From an uncultured Acetatifactor sp. (GTDB taxonomy: Bacteria; Bacillota; Clostridia; Lachnospirales; Lachnospiraceae): a stretch of DNA of 26,055 nucleotides. Both the position numbers and the translations under genes were made by a program. Below the pieces are notes generated by a model, which was given only the letters and a program-made list of their open reading frames with translations, did not search any database and was not told the origin of the DNA. The stretch spans positions 1-26,055 of the forward strand of contig CAJUFI010000063.1 in NCBI GenBank assembly GCA_910585665.1. Reading direction: 5' to 3'. Below, in pieces: positions 1 through 7,358 of this stretch. Numbering within the stretch: the stretch's first letter is position 1; each line of letters starts with the position of its first letter.

Positions 1-797
1 ACCGTTCCGTCATAGGTCACTTCATCTTTTAGGCCCTCCGGAAAAGCAGCATGCACCCTCTGGCCCGTTGTCTGGTTCCTAAATTCCGGTGTCTGGTACT
101 CGATTGCTTCTACATTCACATGCAGTTTTATCAACTGCTTGCGGATGATTCTGCCGGTTTCTTTGAAGTTTGGGTCGTCTGTATATATAGGCGGTGCCGG
201 AATGGCTACCACCTCTGTTGGCTCCATCTGTTTACGCTCATGATGGATATGCCCTTTCTGCCCGCCTGGTTTTTTCCCGCTTTTTTCCCTTCCGTTTGGA
301 ATGGTTTTATGGTTTGGGCTCTGTGAGGATGATTTGGAAGAGTTCGTATGGTCCTTATTGATACGTGCCGTTAATGCGGCTATTTTCTGTTCCGCGTCAT
401 AGAGGGCTGCTTTCAGCTCATATAATTCGCGGTTTTTATTCCGCAGCTCATCGCGCAGTCTGTCCATAGCGGCATCCCTCTGGCGTTCCACTTCGAGGAC
501 GCGCTGCCCAAGACGCGCGATCTCTTTGCGCAGGGCAAATTTTCCCGCATCCGCTTCCCGATAAACATCATCAAATATCCCGGACCATATTTTCCGGACA
601 TCAACCGTCTCCGCATGGGCCTTTCTAAGCTCTTCTTCCAGCCTGCGGATTTTAGCATTCTGCTCACGAAAAACGGCTTTGGACTGTTCCTGCATCCGCA
701 CATACTTCTCGCCGGATTCAAAAGCTTTCACTTTGTCTTCCGCTGCTTTGAGCCTTATTCTTAATATACCTGTATCAAATGATGGGCCAATAGACAT
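1..797 (-). CDS. IS66-family transposase (TnpC-like), partial: C-terminus beyond window
   Basis: This is the N-terminal ~265 residues of a DDE transposase of the IS66 type; the reading frame is open to the window edge, so the catalytic domain lies outside. The protein starts MSIGPSFDTG at 797-795, with a GGGAGG ribosome site five bases upstream. Residues ~15-135 are charged and coiled-coil-like. They are followed by an IS66 hallmark, an Asn-Ser-Ser-Lys-rich stretch and then GKKPGGQKGH near residue 175. The start lies 13 bases after the stop of the small upstream ORF, so the two are probably co-transcribed. Family call rests on the NSSK...GGQ-GH signature and general architecture; the catalytic DDE triad cannot be seen here. 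Confidence 0.85.
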   Translation of the reverse strand, partial: MSIGPSFDTGILRIRLKAAEDKVKAFESGEKYVRMQEQSKAVFREQNAKIRRLEEELRKAHAETVDVRKIWSGIFDDVYREADAGKFALRKEIARLGQRVLEVERQRDAAMDRLRDELRNKNRELYELKAALYDAEQKIAALTARINKDHTNSSKSSSQSPNHKTIPNGREKSGKKPGGQKGHIHHERKQMEPTEVVAIPAPPIYTDDPNFKETGRIIRKQLIKLHVNVEAIEYQTPEFRNQTTGQRVHAAFPEGLKDEVTYDGT

Positions 798-810
798 GGC
801 AGCCTCCCGG

Positions 811-1107
811 TCAATAGCCTTTTAGTCCTTTGATCTGTTTCTTTAATGATTCGATAAGTGTTTCCTGGGCTTCATACTTTTTCAGAAGCTTTTCATACAT
901 TTTTTTATAATCGGCACTGTCCATGGCCACTGTTTTGCATTTCCTGTTCCGTCCGTCTGTCGGGACGATCTCCCCGGTTTCCGGATCGACTCTTCCAATA
1001 AGCTTTCTCTTTGCCCTGGTCATCTTTTTCTCAGGATCCCAGTAAGAATGAGATTCGTATGCATAAGTGATACCAGAACGCTTGTCGTATTGTTTAATAA
1101 TTGCCAT
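811..1107 (-). CDS. small IS66-associated ORF, conserved accessory protein of unknown function
   Basis: Encodes 98 residues starting MAIIKQYDKRSG, rich in Lys/Arg, with a C-terminal coiled-coil-like tail ending KKQIKGLKGY. A longer start (to 1149) exists, but a perfect AAGGAGG at 1114-1120 sits seven bases before the ATG at 1107 and decides the start. The section with YWDPEKKMTRAKRKLIGR and DPETGEIVPTDGR resembles the amino-terminal part of several IS transposases and recurs beside IS66 transposases in Clostridia. It is immediately upstream of the transposase and probably translated from the same mRNA. Its exact role, perhaps DNA binding or regulation, is not known to me. Confidence 0.75.
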   Translation of the reverse strand: MAIIKQYDKRSGITYAYESHSYWDPEKKMTRAKRKLIGRVDPETGEIVPTDGRNRKCKTVAMDSADYKKMYEKLLKKYEAQETLIESLKKQIKGLKGY

Positions 1108-1124
1108 GATAATCCTCCTTTGAA

Positions 1125-1158
1125 TGTGGTTATGGGTATATTGTATCACATAACCACA
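1125..1158. repeat. 10-bp inverted repeat upstream of the IS accessory ORF
   Basis: TGTGGTTATG at 1125-1134 is mirrored exactly by CATAACCACA at 1149-1158. It lies just upstream of the ribosome site of the IS accessory gene, where an operator or a leader hairpin would be expected. Function is inference. Confidence 0.5.
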
Positions 1159-1173
1159 TAAAACACAATACTA

Positions 1174-1215
1174 AAATGCCAAAAAGTATTGAAATTTCAA
1201 CACTTTTTGGCATTT
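1174..1215. repeat. near-perfect 42-bp palindrome
   Basis: Two 21-base arms with a single mismatch (A1188 against C1201). The outer 14 bases AAATGCCAAAAAGT (1174-1187) are exactly complementary to 1202-1215 and the centre TTGAAATTTCAA is itself palindromic. It sits upstream of the IS genes and could be a bidirectional terminator insulating the IS from glnA, or a protein-binding site. Confidence 0.7.
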
Positions 1216-1329
1216 CTACCTCTTGATTTATATGGTTATGAAAATTCAAAAAACTTAAGAAATCCTAATCGGCTAGGCCGTGAATTGTAACAGACAGTTT
1301 TCGTCTACATCCTCTGCAGCGAAAAATCG

Positions 1330-1358
1330 TTGACAAGACCGGGTGGAGTTGTTATGAT
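1330..1358 (+). promoter_or_regulatory. sigma-A promoter of glnA
   Basis: TTGACA (1330-1335), a 17-base spacer and TATGAT (1353-1358) make a near-consensus promoter. Transcription would begin near 1365, directly in front of a terminator hairpin, leaving a ~175-base leader before glnA. Confidence 0.85.
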
Positions 1359-1370
1359 AGGGGATAGGAC

Positions 1371-1409
1371 AAGGGCGTTCTTGAGGAAGGTGAGAACTGC
1401 CCTTTTTTG
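1371..1409 (+). terminator. intrinsic terminator/attenuator in the glnA leader
   Basis: AAGGGC-GTTCT pairs with AGAAC-(T)-GCCCTT and is followed by a T-run. It lies between the promoter and the gene, starting only a few bases after the predicted transcription start, so it is placed to attenuate glnA. The linked ANTAR protein is the obvious candidate antiterminator, but the canonical pair of hexaloop hairpins was not recognised here. Confidence 0.75.
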
Positions 1410-1538
1410 TTTGACAGGGTTGGAGAGCCGGGCCGGGGGAGGGTTCCTTTTTCCGGCAGACAGGGCTTTCACGATGGGGATAGGATTCCGCGGGCATTTG
1501 GGGCGGGCATATCCAGGACAGAGGGTAGGAGGGGTTCG

Positions 1539-2870
1539 ATGAAGGATTACACAAGGGATGATATTGTGAGGTTAGTGAAGGAAGAGGACGTGGAATTTAT
1601 CCGTCTGCAGTTCACGGATATGTTCGGCCAGCTGAAAAATATCGCGATTACGGCCAACCAGCTGGACAAGGCGCTGGACAATAAGTGCATGTTTGACGGG
1701 TCTTCCATAGACGGTTTTGTGGGGATCGAGGAGTCGGACATGTATCTGCATCCGGATTTTTCCACGCTGGAGATATTTCCGTGGAGGCCCCAGCAGGGGA
1801 AGGTGGCCAGGATGATATGCGATGTCTACCGGCCGGACGGCATGCCCTTTGAGGGGGATCCCAGGCAGGTGCTGAAGCGGGCTATCAAAGAGGCCAGGGA
1901 CTTGGGCTACACGTTCCAGGTAGGGCCGGAGTGCGAGTTCTTTCTGTTCGACACGGACGAGAATGCCATGCCCACCACGAACACCCACGAGCAGGCGGGT
2001 TATTTCGACATCGGCCCTCTGGACGGCGGGGAGAACGCCAGGCGGGAAATCGTCATGACGCTGGAAGATATGGGGCTGATCATCGAGGCTTCTCATCACG
2101 AGAGCGCACCGGCCCAGCATGAAATCGATCTGCGCTATGACGAAGCGCTGGCGGTGGCGGATAATATCATGACGTTCAAGCTGGCGGTGCGGACTATTGC
2201 CAAGCGCCACGGCCTGCACGCCACTTTCATGCCCAAGCCCAGGTTCGGGGTGAACGGCTCCGGCATGCACATCAATATGTCCCTGCACAGGGATGGGAGT
2301 AATCTTTTTGAAGACAGCAGTGACGCCCAGGGTTTAAGCAAAGAGGCCTATTATTTCATCGGGGGCATCATGCGGCACATCAAGGGGATGGCGGCTGTCA
2401 CCAACCAGCTGGTGAATTCTTATAAAAGGCTGGTGCCGGGGTATGACGCGCCGGTCTATATCGCGTGGAGCACCACCAACCGAAGCCCCTTAATCCGCAT
2501 TCCCGCAGAGCGGGGCGGCAGCACCAGGATAGAGCTGCGCAGCCCGGATTCCGCGGCGAATCCCTATCTGATGCTGGCCGTATGCCTGAAAGCGGGATTG
2601 GACGGTATCGTGAACCAGATTGAGCCGCCGGAAAGCGTGGACTGCAATATCTATACCATGACAGAAGCGGAGCGCAGACGGCTTGGCATCGAGAATCTGC
2701 CAGGGACGCTGATAGAGGCTGTGGAGGAGCTGAAGAAGGACGCTTTCATTCTGGATGTGCTGGGGAAGCATGTTGCGGAGAAATATATCGCCGCCAAGGA
2801 ACAGGAGTGGCAGCAGTACCGGGCGCATGTGTCGGAGTGGGAGATTCAGCAGTATCTGTATCGCTATTAG
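1539..2870 (+). CDS. glnA: glutamine synthetase, type I (GSI-alpha-like)
   Basis: Cytosolic enzyme that condenses glutamate and ammonia to glutamine using ATP. The 443-residue length is typical of GSI-alpha. Recognisable blocks are the N-terminal beta-grasp with MFDGSSIDGF, the metal-binding GPECEFFLF, HHESAPAQHEID, the nucleotide/metal region FGVNGSGMHINMSL, the glutamate-flap region LVPGYDAPVYIAWS and the arginine-rich RGGSTRIELRSPD. The adenylylation-tyrosine segment of GSI-beta enzymes is not seen. The frame is open upstream to 1407, but AGGAGG at 1527-1532 and family alignment fix the ATG at 1539. It is followed 78 bases later by an ANTAR regulator, a frequent pairing in Clostridia. Confidence 0.97.
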   Translation: MKDYTRDDIVRLVKEEDVEFIRLQFTDMFGQLKNIAITANQLDKALDNKCMFDGSSIDGFVGIEESDMYLHPDFSTLEIFPWRPQQGKVARMICDVYRPDGMPFEGDPRQVLKRAIKEARDLGYTFQVGPECEFFLFDTDENAMPTTNTHEQAGYFDIGPLDGGENARREIVMTLEDMGLIIEASHHESAPAQHEIDLRYDEALAVADNIMTFKLAVRTIAKRHGLHATFMPKPRFGVNGSGMHINMSLHRDGSNLFEDSSDAQGLSKEAYYFIGGIMRHIKGMAAVTNQLVNSYKRLVPGYDAPVYIAWSTTNRSPLIRIPAERGGSTRIELRSPDSAANPYLMLAVCLKAGLDGIVNQIEPPESVDCNIYTMTEAERRRLGIENLPGTLIEAVEELKKDAFILDVLGKHVAEKYIAAKEQEWQQYRAHVSEWEIQQYLYRY

Positions 2871-2948
2871 GAGATGGACATCGGGCTCTGGTGGGGGAGG
2901 ATTTTCTATGGAGAAGGGCGGTATTGCCTGATGAGGGGGTGAGGACGC

Positions 2949-3497
2949 TTGACGAATTTGATTGTGGCTTTGCCGAAGCCGGAGGACGCGAAGGGCATCA
3001 AGAACGTGCTGGTGCGGGGCGGTTTTCGGGTGACGGGCGTCTGCACTACCGGGGCACAGGTCATCAGCCAGGTGGACGGGCTGGGGGACGGCATCGTCAT
3101 CTGCGGCTATAAGCTGGCGGACATGGTGTATTCCCAGCTGCGGGAATGTCTGCCGCCGGGGTTCGAGATGCTCCTGCTGGCCTCTGACAGGCTATTGAAA
3201 GAGTGCGGCGGGGAGGGAATCGTATGCCTGTCCATGCCGCTGAAGGTGAACGACCTGATCAGTACTGTGGGGATGATGGAGGAAGGAATCGTCCGCCGCA
3301 GACGGAAGGCGAGGAGTGCCCCAAAGGCCAGGAGCGCAGAGGAGACGGCCCTGCTGAGGGAGGCGAAGGAGATTCTGATGGCGAGGAACCATCTGACGGA
3401 GGACGAGGCCCATAAATATCTGCAGAAATGCAGCATGGACAGCGGGACGAACCTGGTGGAGACGGCGGCTATGGTTCTGGCTATGATGAAAGCGTAG
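2949..3497 (+). CDS. ANTAR-domain RNA-binding regulator with pseudo-receiver domain
   Basis: Encodes 182 residues. Residues ~1-115 have the length and pattern of a CheY-like receiver, but lack both the acidic pair after strand 1 (LIVALPKPED instead of a DD motif) and the strand-3 phospho-acceptor Asp (GIVICGYKLAD). Residues ~130-180, containing LLREAKEILMARNHLTEDEA and ending ETAAMVLAMM, match the three-helix ANTAR domain that binds tandem hairpins and prevents transcription termination. Start is TTG at 2949, preceded by GAGG; an in-frame upstream ATG at 2931 is blocked by a stop. It lies downstream of glnA and is probably co-transcribed, suggesting control of nitrogen genes. Loss of the phospho-site suggests control by ligand, partner or level rather than phosphorylation. 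Confidence 0.88.
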   Translation: MTNLIVALPKPEDAKGIKNVLVRGGFRVTGVCTTGAQVISQVDGLGDGIVICGYKLADMVYSQLRECLPPGFEMLLLASDRLLKECGGEGIVCLSMPLKVNDLISTVGMMEEGIVRRRRKARSAPKARSAEETALLREAKEILMARNHLTEDEAHKYLQKCSMDSGTNLVETAAMVLAMMKA

Positions 3498-3516
3498 AAG
3501 CGTGAAAAGCGTGAGA

Positions 3517-3557
3517 AGAAGTTCTAAGGCAACAAAGTACGTTGCCTAAGAACTTCT
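3517..3557. repeat. 17-bp-arm hairpin after the ANTAR gene
   Basis: AGAAGTTCTAAGGCAAC (3517-3533) pairs with 3541-3557 with one mismatch around a 7-base loop. It lacks a T-run, so it is an extragenic palindrome or a 3' stabilising hairpin rather than a clear intrinsic terminator. Confidence 0.65.
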
Positions 3558-3601
3558 AGGCTCGCATGAGCGAATGAATTCGCTCGCAAGCCAGTCTCAC
3601 A

Positions 3602-3622
3602 GCGTGAGAAGTGCACTCACGC
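3602..3622. repeat. small hairpin repeat, copy 1 (GCGTGAG/CTCACGC)
   Basis: GCGTGAG-AAGTGCA-CTCACGC forms a perfect 7-bp stem with a 7-base loop. A second copy lies at 4877-4897 with a compensatory base-pair change. Confidence 0.65.
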
Positions 3623-3672
3623 GGAAGAATGCCCAGGCGAATTCTATTCGCCTTGTGCATGGGCATTCTTCC
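3623..3672. repeat. nested palindrome (cruciform-like)
   Basis: GGAAGAATGCCCA (3623-3635) is exactly complementary to 3660-3672. Nested inside is GGCGAAT (3636-3642) against ATTCGCC (3646-3652). Together with the neighbouring hairpins it makes a ~160-bp palindrome cluster between the ANTAR gene and the MITE. Confidence 0.65.
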
Positions 3673-3687
3673 AGACTTGCACCAAGT

Positions 3688-3792
3688 TAGGAATTGTCGG
3701 AAAATAACTGCTGCAATTGCTTCAGGCAAAAGCCCGGAAATACAATAAAAATTGCCATAAACTTGCAGCAGTTATTTGTAGACAATTCCTTA
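3688..3792 (+). mobile_element. MITE-like element, complete copy with ~28-bp terminal inverted repeats
   Basis: The left end at 3689-3716 (AGGAATTGTC, three variable bases, then AAATAACTGCTGCAA) is repeated inverted at 3763-3790 with only three mismatches. The ~105-bp unit has no coding capacity. A homologous copy in the opposite orientation starts at 25969, and shorter matches to its ends lie at 25670 and 19810. This is the signature of a miniature inverted-repeat element mobilised in trans; the transposase source is unknown. Confidence 0.8.
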
Positions 3793-3924
3793 TAGTAAAC
3801 TTTCACGGGCTTAATCTCTCAGGGGCTGATACCCCGCAGCTCTACTGCGACCAGAATTTTACCGAGCAAAGCGAGGTTGGGGCTAATGCTCCGCTGCTTG
3901 TTGTGGGGAAGTTTATTATTTTTA
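3793..3924. other. spacer between MITE and repeated segment; no gene seen
   Basis: About 130 bp separating the MITE from the downstream repeated segment. It contains small hairpins (for example around the GATACCCCGCAGC region) but no convincing coding sequence. An ORF from 3717 to 3977 runs through the MITE and this spacer, has no ribosome site and is judged spurious. The equivalent spacer at the far copy is only about 15 bp. Confidence 0.45.
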
Positions 3925-3994
3925 CTCTGGCGAATTATGCTGATTGCTGTTGCGGTTCCGGCTTTGAATCAAAGTAAGAATAATTATAATGTTT
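3925..3994 (+). repeat. ~70-bp segment repeated inverted at 25887-25955
   Basis: A nearly identical stretch occurs in reverse complement near the window end, also adjacent to a MITE copy. Both copies carry an ATG reading MLIAVA(V/I)PALNQSKNNY; differences between copies include conservative ones (Val to Ile). It may be the remnant of a coding sequence, or simply part of a larger repeat unit. In this copy it supplies the likely promoter region of dapF. Confidence 0.7.
3963..3990 (+). promoter_or_regulatory. candidate promoter of dapF inside the repeated segment
   Basis: A consensus -10 TATAAT at 3985-3990 with a weak -35 TTTGAA at 3963-3968 (spacer 16). The start would be near 3997, about 30 bases before the dapF TTG. 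In the distal copy of the segment the -10 is altered, so promoter activity may be specific to this copy. Confidence 0.55.
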
Positions 3995-4027
3995 ACTTTA
4001 ATATTTTGTATGCGGGAGGTAGGGGAT

Positions 4028-4882
4028 TTGAAATTTACTAAGATGCAGGGATGTGGGAATGATTATGTTTATGTCAATGGATTTGAGGAGAGGGTTTCGG
4101 ATTCCGAGAAACCGGAACTTGTGAGACGGTTGAGCGACAGGCACTTTGGCATTGGAGGGGATGGGGTGATTTTCATCAATCCGGCGGCGGAGGCGGATTT
4201 TGAGATGGAGATGTACAACGCGGACGGCTCCCGGTCGGAGATGTGCGGCAACGGTATCCGCTGTGTGGGGAAATTCGTCTATGACAAGGGGCTGACGGAC
4301 AAGAGGCGCATCAGCGTGGTCAGCGCGGGGAAAATAAAGTATCTGGATTTGACTGTGGAGGGGACGGACGGAAGCGCCGGCAGGGGAGAGGTGGCGCGGG
4401 TGCGGGTCAATATGGGAAGCCCCATTCTGGAACCGGCGCTGATTCCGGTGGAGGCTGCCGGGGACAGGGTGGTGGATGAGCCGATTCTGGTGGGCGGCAG
4501 AGAATACCGCATGACCTGTGTGTCCATGGGGAATCCTCATGCTGTGGTCTTCTCGGAGCATGTGGTGGAGATGGCGCTGGAGCAGATTGGGCCTTTGTTT
4601 GAGGGCCATGAGCGATTCCCCAACCGGATCAATACGGAATTTGTGGAGATTCGGGACAGGAAGAATTGTTTCATGCGGGTCTGGGAGCGGGGCACCGGCG
4701 AGACGTTCGCCTGTGGCACCGGGTGCTGCGCGGTGCTGGTGGCAGGCGTGCTAAATGGCTTGACAGACAATGCCATAACGGTTAAGCTGTTAGGGGGTGA
4801 ACTGTTCATTGAATGGGACAGGGAGGAAAACCTGATATATATGACAGGGCCGGCGGTTACGGTGTTTGAAGGCGAAGTGTGA
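4028..4882 (+). CDS. dapF: diaminopimelate epimerase
   Basis: Converts LL- to meso-diaminopimelate in the cytosol for lysine and peptidoglycan synthesis. The 284-residue length fits the family. The two catalytic cysteines of the cofactor-independent racemase are visible: Cys73 in NADGSRSEMCGNGIRC and Cys229 in GTGETFACGTGCC. Start is TTG at 4028, giving the family-typical (M)KFTKMQGCGNDYVYV, with GGAGG at 4015-4019 eight bases upstream; an in-frame ATG at 4010 overlaps that ribosome site and is less likely. dapL follows after ~100 bp, so consecutive steps of the DAP pathway are adjacent. The stop codon lies within a small repeated hairpin. Confidence 0.96.
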   Translation: MKFTKMQGCGNDYVYVNGFEERVSDSEKPELVRRLSDRHFGIGGDGVIFINPAAEADFEMEMYNADGSRSEMCGNGIRCVGKFVYDKGLTDKRRISVVSAGKIKYLDLTVEGTDGSAGRGEVARVRVNMGSPILEPALIPVEAAGDRVVDEPILVGGREYRMTCVSMGNPHAVVFSEHVVEMALEQIGPLFEGHERFPNRINTEFVEIRDRKNCFMRVWERGTGETFACGTGCCAVLVAGVLNGLTDNAITVKLLGGELFIEWDREENLIYMTGPAVTVFEGEV

Positions 4883-4897
4883 GAAGTGCGCTCACAC
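4877..4897. repeat. small hairpin repeat, copy 2 (GTGTGAG/CTCACAC)
   Basis: Same hairpin as at 3602-3622, here overlapping the dapF stop codon. One stem base pair differs from copy 1 by a compensatory change (C-G to T-A); the loop differs at one base. Confidence 0.6.
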
Positions 4898-4981
4898 GGA
4901 GAAATGCTTTGTGTGTTTTTGGAGTTTTGCGGTTTTTGCGCTTTGCGTGTACATGCCCGCCAGGGGCAGAGAGGGGTAAAA

Positions 4982-6202
4982 ATGTATAAGATTAACGACA
5001 ATTATCAGAAGCTTCCGGGAAGCTATCTGTTTTCAACGATTGGGAAGAAAGTGGGCGCTTACAGCGCGGCGCATCCGGAGCGGCGGATCATCCGCCTTGG
5101 CATCGGGGACGTGACGCTGCCGCTGGCACCGGCCATCATAGAGGCTCTGCACGGCGCTGTGGACGAGATGGGAAAGGCGGAGACTTTCAGGGGATATGCG
5201 CCGGATCTGGGCTATGATTTTCTGCGGGAGACGATTGCGGAGCATGATTACAGGGCCAGGGGCTGTGACATTGGGGCGGACGAGATTTTCGTCTCTGACG
5301 GGGCGAAATGCGATTCCGGCAATATCCAGGAGATTTTCAGCCTGGATAACCGGATAGCGGTGTGCGACCCGGTGTATCCGGTGTATGTGGACTCGAATGT
5401 GATGGCGGGGCGGGCAGGGGAATATGATCCGGCCAGTCAGGTCTGGAGCAATGTGATTTATATGCCCTGTACCGCGGAGAACGATTTTGTGCCGGAGCTG
5501 CCGAAGGAGACGCCGGATTTGATTTATCTGTGTTTTCCGAACAATCCCACCGGCGCGGCAGTCAGCAGAAGCAAGCTTCAGGAATGGGTGGACTATGCGA
5601 TGAAGGTGGGCGCTGTGATCCTGTATGACGCTGCTTATGAGGCCTATATCAGGTCGGAGGACGTGCCCCACAGCATCTATGAGTGCCAGGGCGCGCAGAG
5701 TTGTGCCATTGAGCTCCGCTCTTTTTCGAAGAATGCGGGATTTACGGGATTGCGTCTTGGATTTGCCGTAGTTCCGAAAGGATTGAAGTGCGGAGAGGTC
5801 TCCCTTCACGACATGTGGGCCAGAAGGCACGGTACGAAGTACAATGGTGCGCCTTATATCGTCCAGCGGGCGGGGGAGGCGGTGTATTCTGAGGCCGGAA
5901 GGGCACAGCTGGCGGAGCAGATCGCCTATTACAGGAAGAATGCGGATTATATTTTCAATGGCCTGAGAGACGCGGGCTACCGGGTGTCCGGCGGCGTCGA
6001 TTCCCCCTATGTCTGGCTGAAAGTCCCGGAGGGGATGACCAGCTGGGAATTCTTCGACTGCCTGTTGGAGAGGGCGAATGTGGTGGGGACGCCGGGTTCG
6101 GGCTTCGGCCCCAGCGGGGAAGGGTATTTCAGGCTGACGGCTTTCGGCAGCTATGAGAACACTGTGGAGGCTGTGGACAGGATTCGGGCTTTGCAGATTT
6201 AG
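4982..6202 (+). CDS. dapL: LL-diaminopimelate aminotransferase
   Basis: PLP-dependent class I/II aminotransferase that makes LL-DAP directly from tetrahydrodipicolinate, bypassing the acylated intermediates. The product has 406 residues, as usual for DapL, and begins MYKINDNYQKLPGSYLF. Family marks are RLGIGDVTLPLAPAII, GYAPDLGYDFLRETIA, DGAKCDSGNIQEIF, CFPNNPTGA and the PLP lysine K250 in SFSKNAGFTGLRLGF. The frame is open upstream to 4886, but alignment and a GAGGGG site just before the ATG at 4982 select this start. Following dapF, it completes the last two steps to meso-DAP. Confidence 0.96.
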   Translation: MYKINDNYQKLPGSYLFSTIGKKVGAYSAAHPERRIIRLGIGDVTLPLAPAIIEALHGAVDEMGKAETFRGYAPDLGYDFLRETIAEHDYRARGCDIGADEIFVSDGAKCDSGNIQEIFSLDNRIAVCDPVYPVYVDSNVMAGRAGEYDPASQVWSNVIYMPCTAENDFVPELPKETPDLIYLCFPNNPTGAAVSRSKLQEWVDYAMKVGAVILYDAAYEAYIRSEDVPHSIYECQGAQSCAIELRSFSKNAGFTGLRLGFAVVPKGLKCGEVSLHDMWARRHGTKYNGAPYIVQRAGEAVYSEAGRAQLAEQIAYYRKNADYIFNGLRDAGYRVSGGVDSPYVWLKVPEGMTSWEFFDCLLERANVVGTPGSGFGPSGEGYFRLTAFGSYENTVEAVDRIRALQI

Positions 6203-6257
6203 AGGGGCATGCCGCTGTCTTCATGGGAATAAGGAATTGTCGGGAGGGAACAGGGAT

Positions 6258-7319
6258 ATGGAGACTGGGCCGCAGGAAAAGAGGATGATTCATTATGATT
6301 TGCTCCGCATCTTGGCCGCTTTCAGCGTGGTGATGCTGCACAGCGCCGGGCAGAAGTGGTATGTGCTTCCGGTGACGGGCAGGGAATGGCAGATCGCGGA
6401 TGCGTGGGACGCGCTGTTCCGCTTCGGCGTTCCGATTTTTGTGATGATCAGCGGAGCGATTTTCCTGAACAGGGACAGCAGCATCAGAAGGCTCTATTGC
6501 CACAACATCCTCCGGCTGCTGGTGACATACTGGATTTGGTCGGGGTTATACGGTTTGTATGACTGTCGGAATTATGACCTGGAGGCCGCGGGGTGGAAGG
6601 TCGTGGCCAAGGAGATGCTCACCGGCAGATATCATCTCTGGTTTCTGCCCATGATCGTGGCGGTTTATATGCTGCTGCCGATCCTGCGGAGCTGGGTCAA
6701 GAACGCGGAGAGAAAAAATCTGGAATATTTCCTGATGCTGTTCTTAATCCTGAAGATAGGGATGTCCACGGTGTCCGCCCTGAGCGCCTCCTATCTGGTG
6801 GAATATGCCACAGAGCTGCTGGATGCCATGGAAATCGGTATGGCGTGCAGCTATATAGGATATTTCGTGTACGGGTACTATATTGTCCGTTACGGAATCC
6901 CGAAAAAGTGGCACAGGGCCATCTATATTGGGGTGATTCCCTGCGCGGCGCTGAATATTTTGCTGGACAGATATCTGTCCATTAGGGCCGGGGAGCCTGT
7001 GGGGCAGATTTATGACAGTTACGGAGTGTTCACGTTTGTGATCGTGACGGCGCTTTTCCTTTTCTTTACGGATGTGATGGGCAAGGTCTCCTACAGCGGC
7101 CCGGCGGCCCGGATTATCCGTGAACTGTCCGAGGCCACGCTGGGCGTTTATGTGATGCATGTGGGCCTGTTGGAAATCCTGGAGGAAAGGGGCATCGACA
7201 CCATGCTGCTTCCCAATATAGTGGGGATTCCGCTGATGGCCCTTGGCTGTTACGCGGCCTGCTCTCTCCTGGCGGCCTGTCTGCGCCGCATTCCGGTGCT
7301 GGGCAGGTATCTGTGCTGA
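6258..7319 (+). CDS. acyltransferase 3 family membrane protein
   Basis: A 353-residue polytopic membrane protein of the acyltransferase-3 (OafA/YrhL-type) family, which transfers acyl groups to surface sugars or polymers. The N-terminal signature YDLLRILAAFSVVMLHSA includes the conserved His. About ten hydrophobic segments follow, including ALFRFGVPIFVMISGAIFL, WFLPMIVAVYMLLPIL and GVFTFVIVTALFLFF. The frame is open upstream into dapL, but the start METGPQEK at 6258 has a GGGAGGGA site and places the family motif near the N-terminus. It lies downstream of dapL without an obvious terminator. The substrate cannot be inferred. A copy of the MITE-end decamer AGGAATTGTC lies at 6232-6241, immediately in front of the ribosome site. 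Confidence 0.88.
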   Translation: METGPQEKRMIHYDLLRILAAFSVVMLHSAGQKWYVLPVTGREWQIADAWDALFRFGVPIFVMISGAIFLNRDSSIRRLYCHNILRLLVTYWIWSGLYGLYDCRNYDLEAAGWKVVAKEMLTGRYHLWFLPMIVAVYMLLPILRSWVKNAERKNLEYFLMLFLILKIGMSTVSALSASYLVEYATELLDAMEIGMACSYIGYFVYGYYIVRYGIPKKWHRAIYIGVIPCAALNILLDRYLSIRAGEPVGQIYDSYGVFTFVIVTALFLFFTDVMGKVSYSGPAARIIRELSEATLGVYVMHVGLLEILEERGIDTMLLPNIVGIPLMALGCYAACSLLAACLRRIPVLGRYLC

Positions 7320-7358
7320 AAGGGCAGAAACCGGCAGAAACAAAGTCCTGAAAAACAC

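Larger units (their letters stand above)
1..1250 (-). mobile_element. IS66-family insertion sequence, promoter-proximal end
   Basis: The two IS genes plus ~140 bp of upstream AT-rich, palindrome-rich DNA form the proximal end of an IS66-like element. The outer boundary is placed near 1250, where base composition changes before the glnA promoter. No terminal inverted repeat or target duplication can be identified because the other end is outside the window. Confidence 0.6.

Noticed and set aside
1407..1538. N-terminal extension of glutamine synthetase
   Set aside because: Lies in the leader, not conserved; AGGAGG just before 1539 and family alignment define the start.
3717..3977. 86-codon frame between the ANTAR gene and dapF
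   Set aside because: Begins inside the MITE, crosses repeat DNA and lacks a ribosome site or family resemblance.
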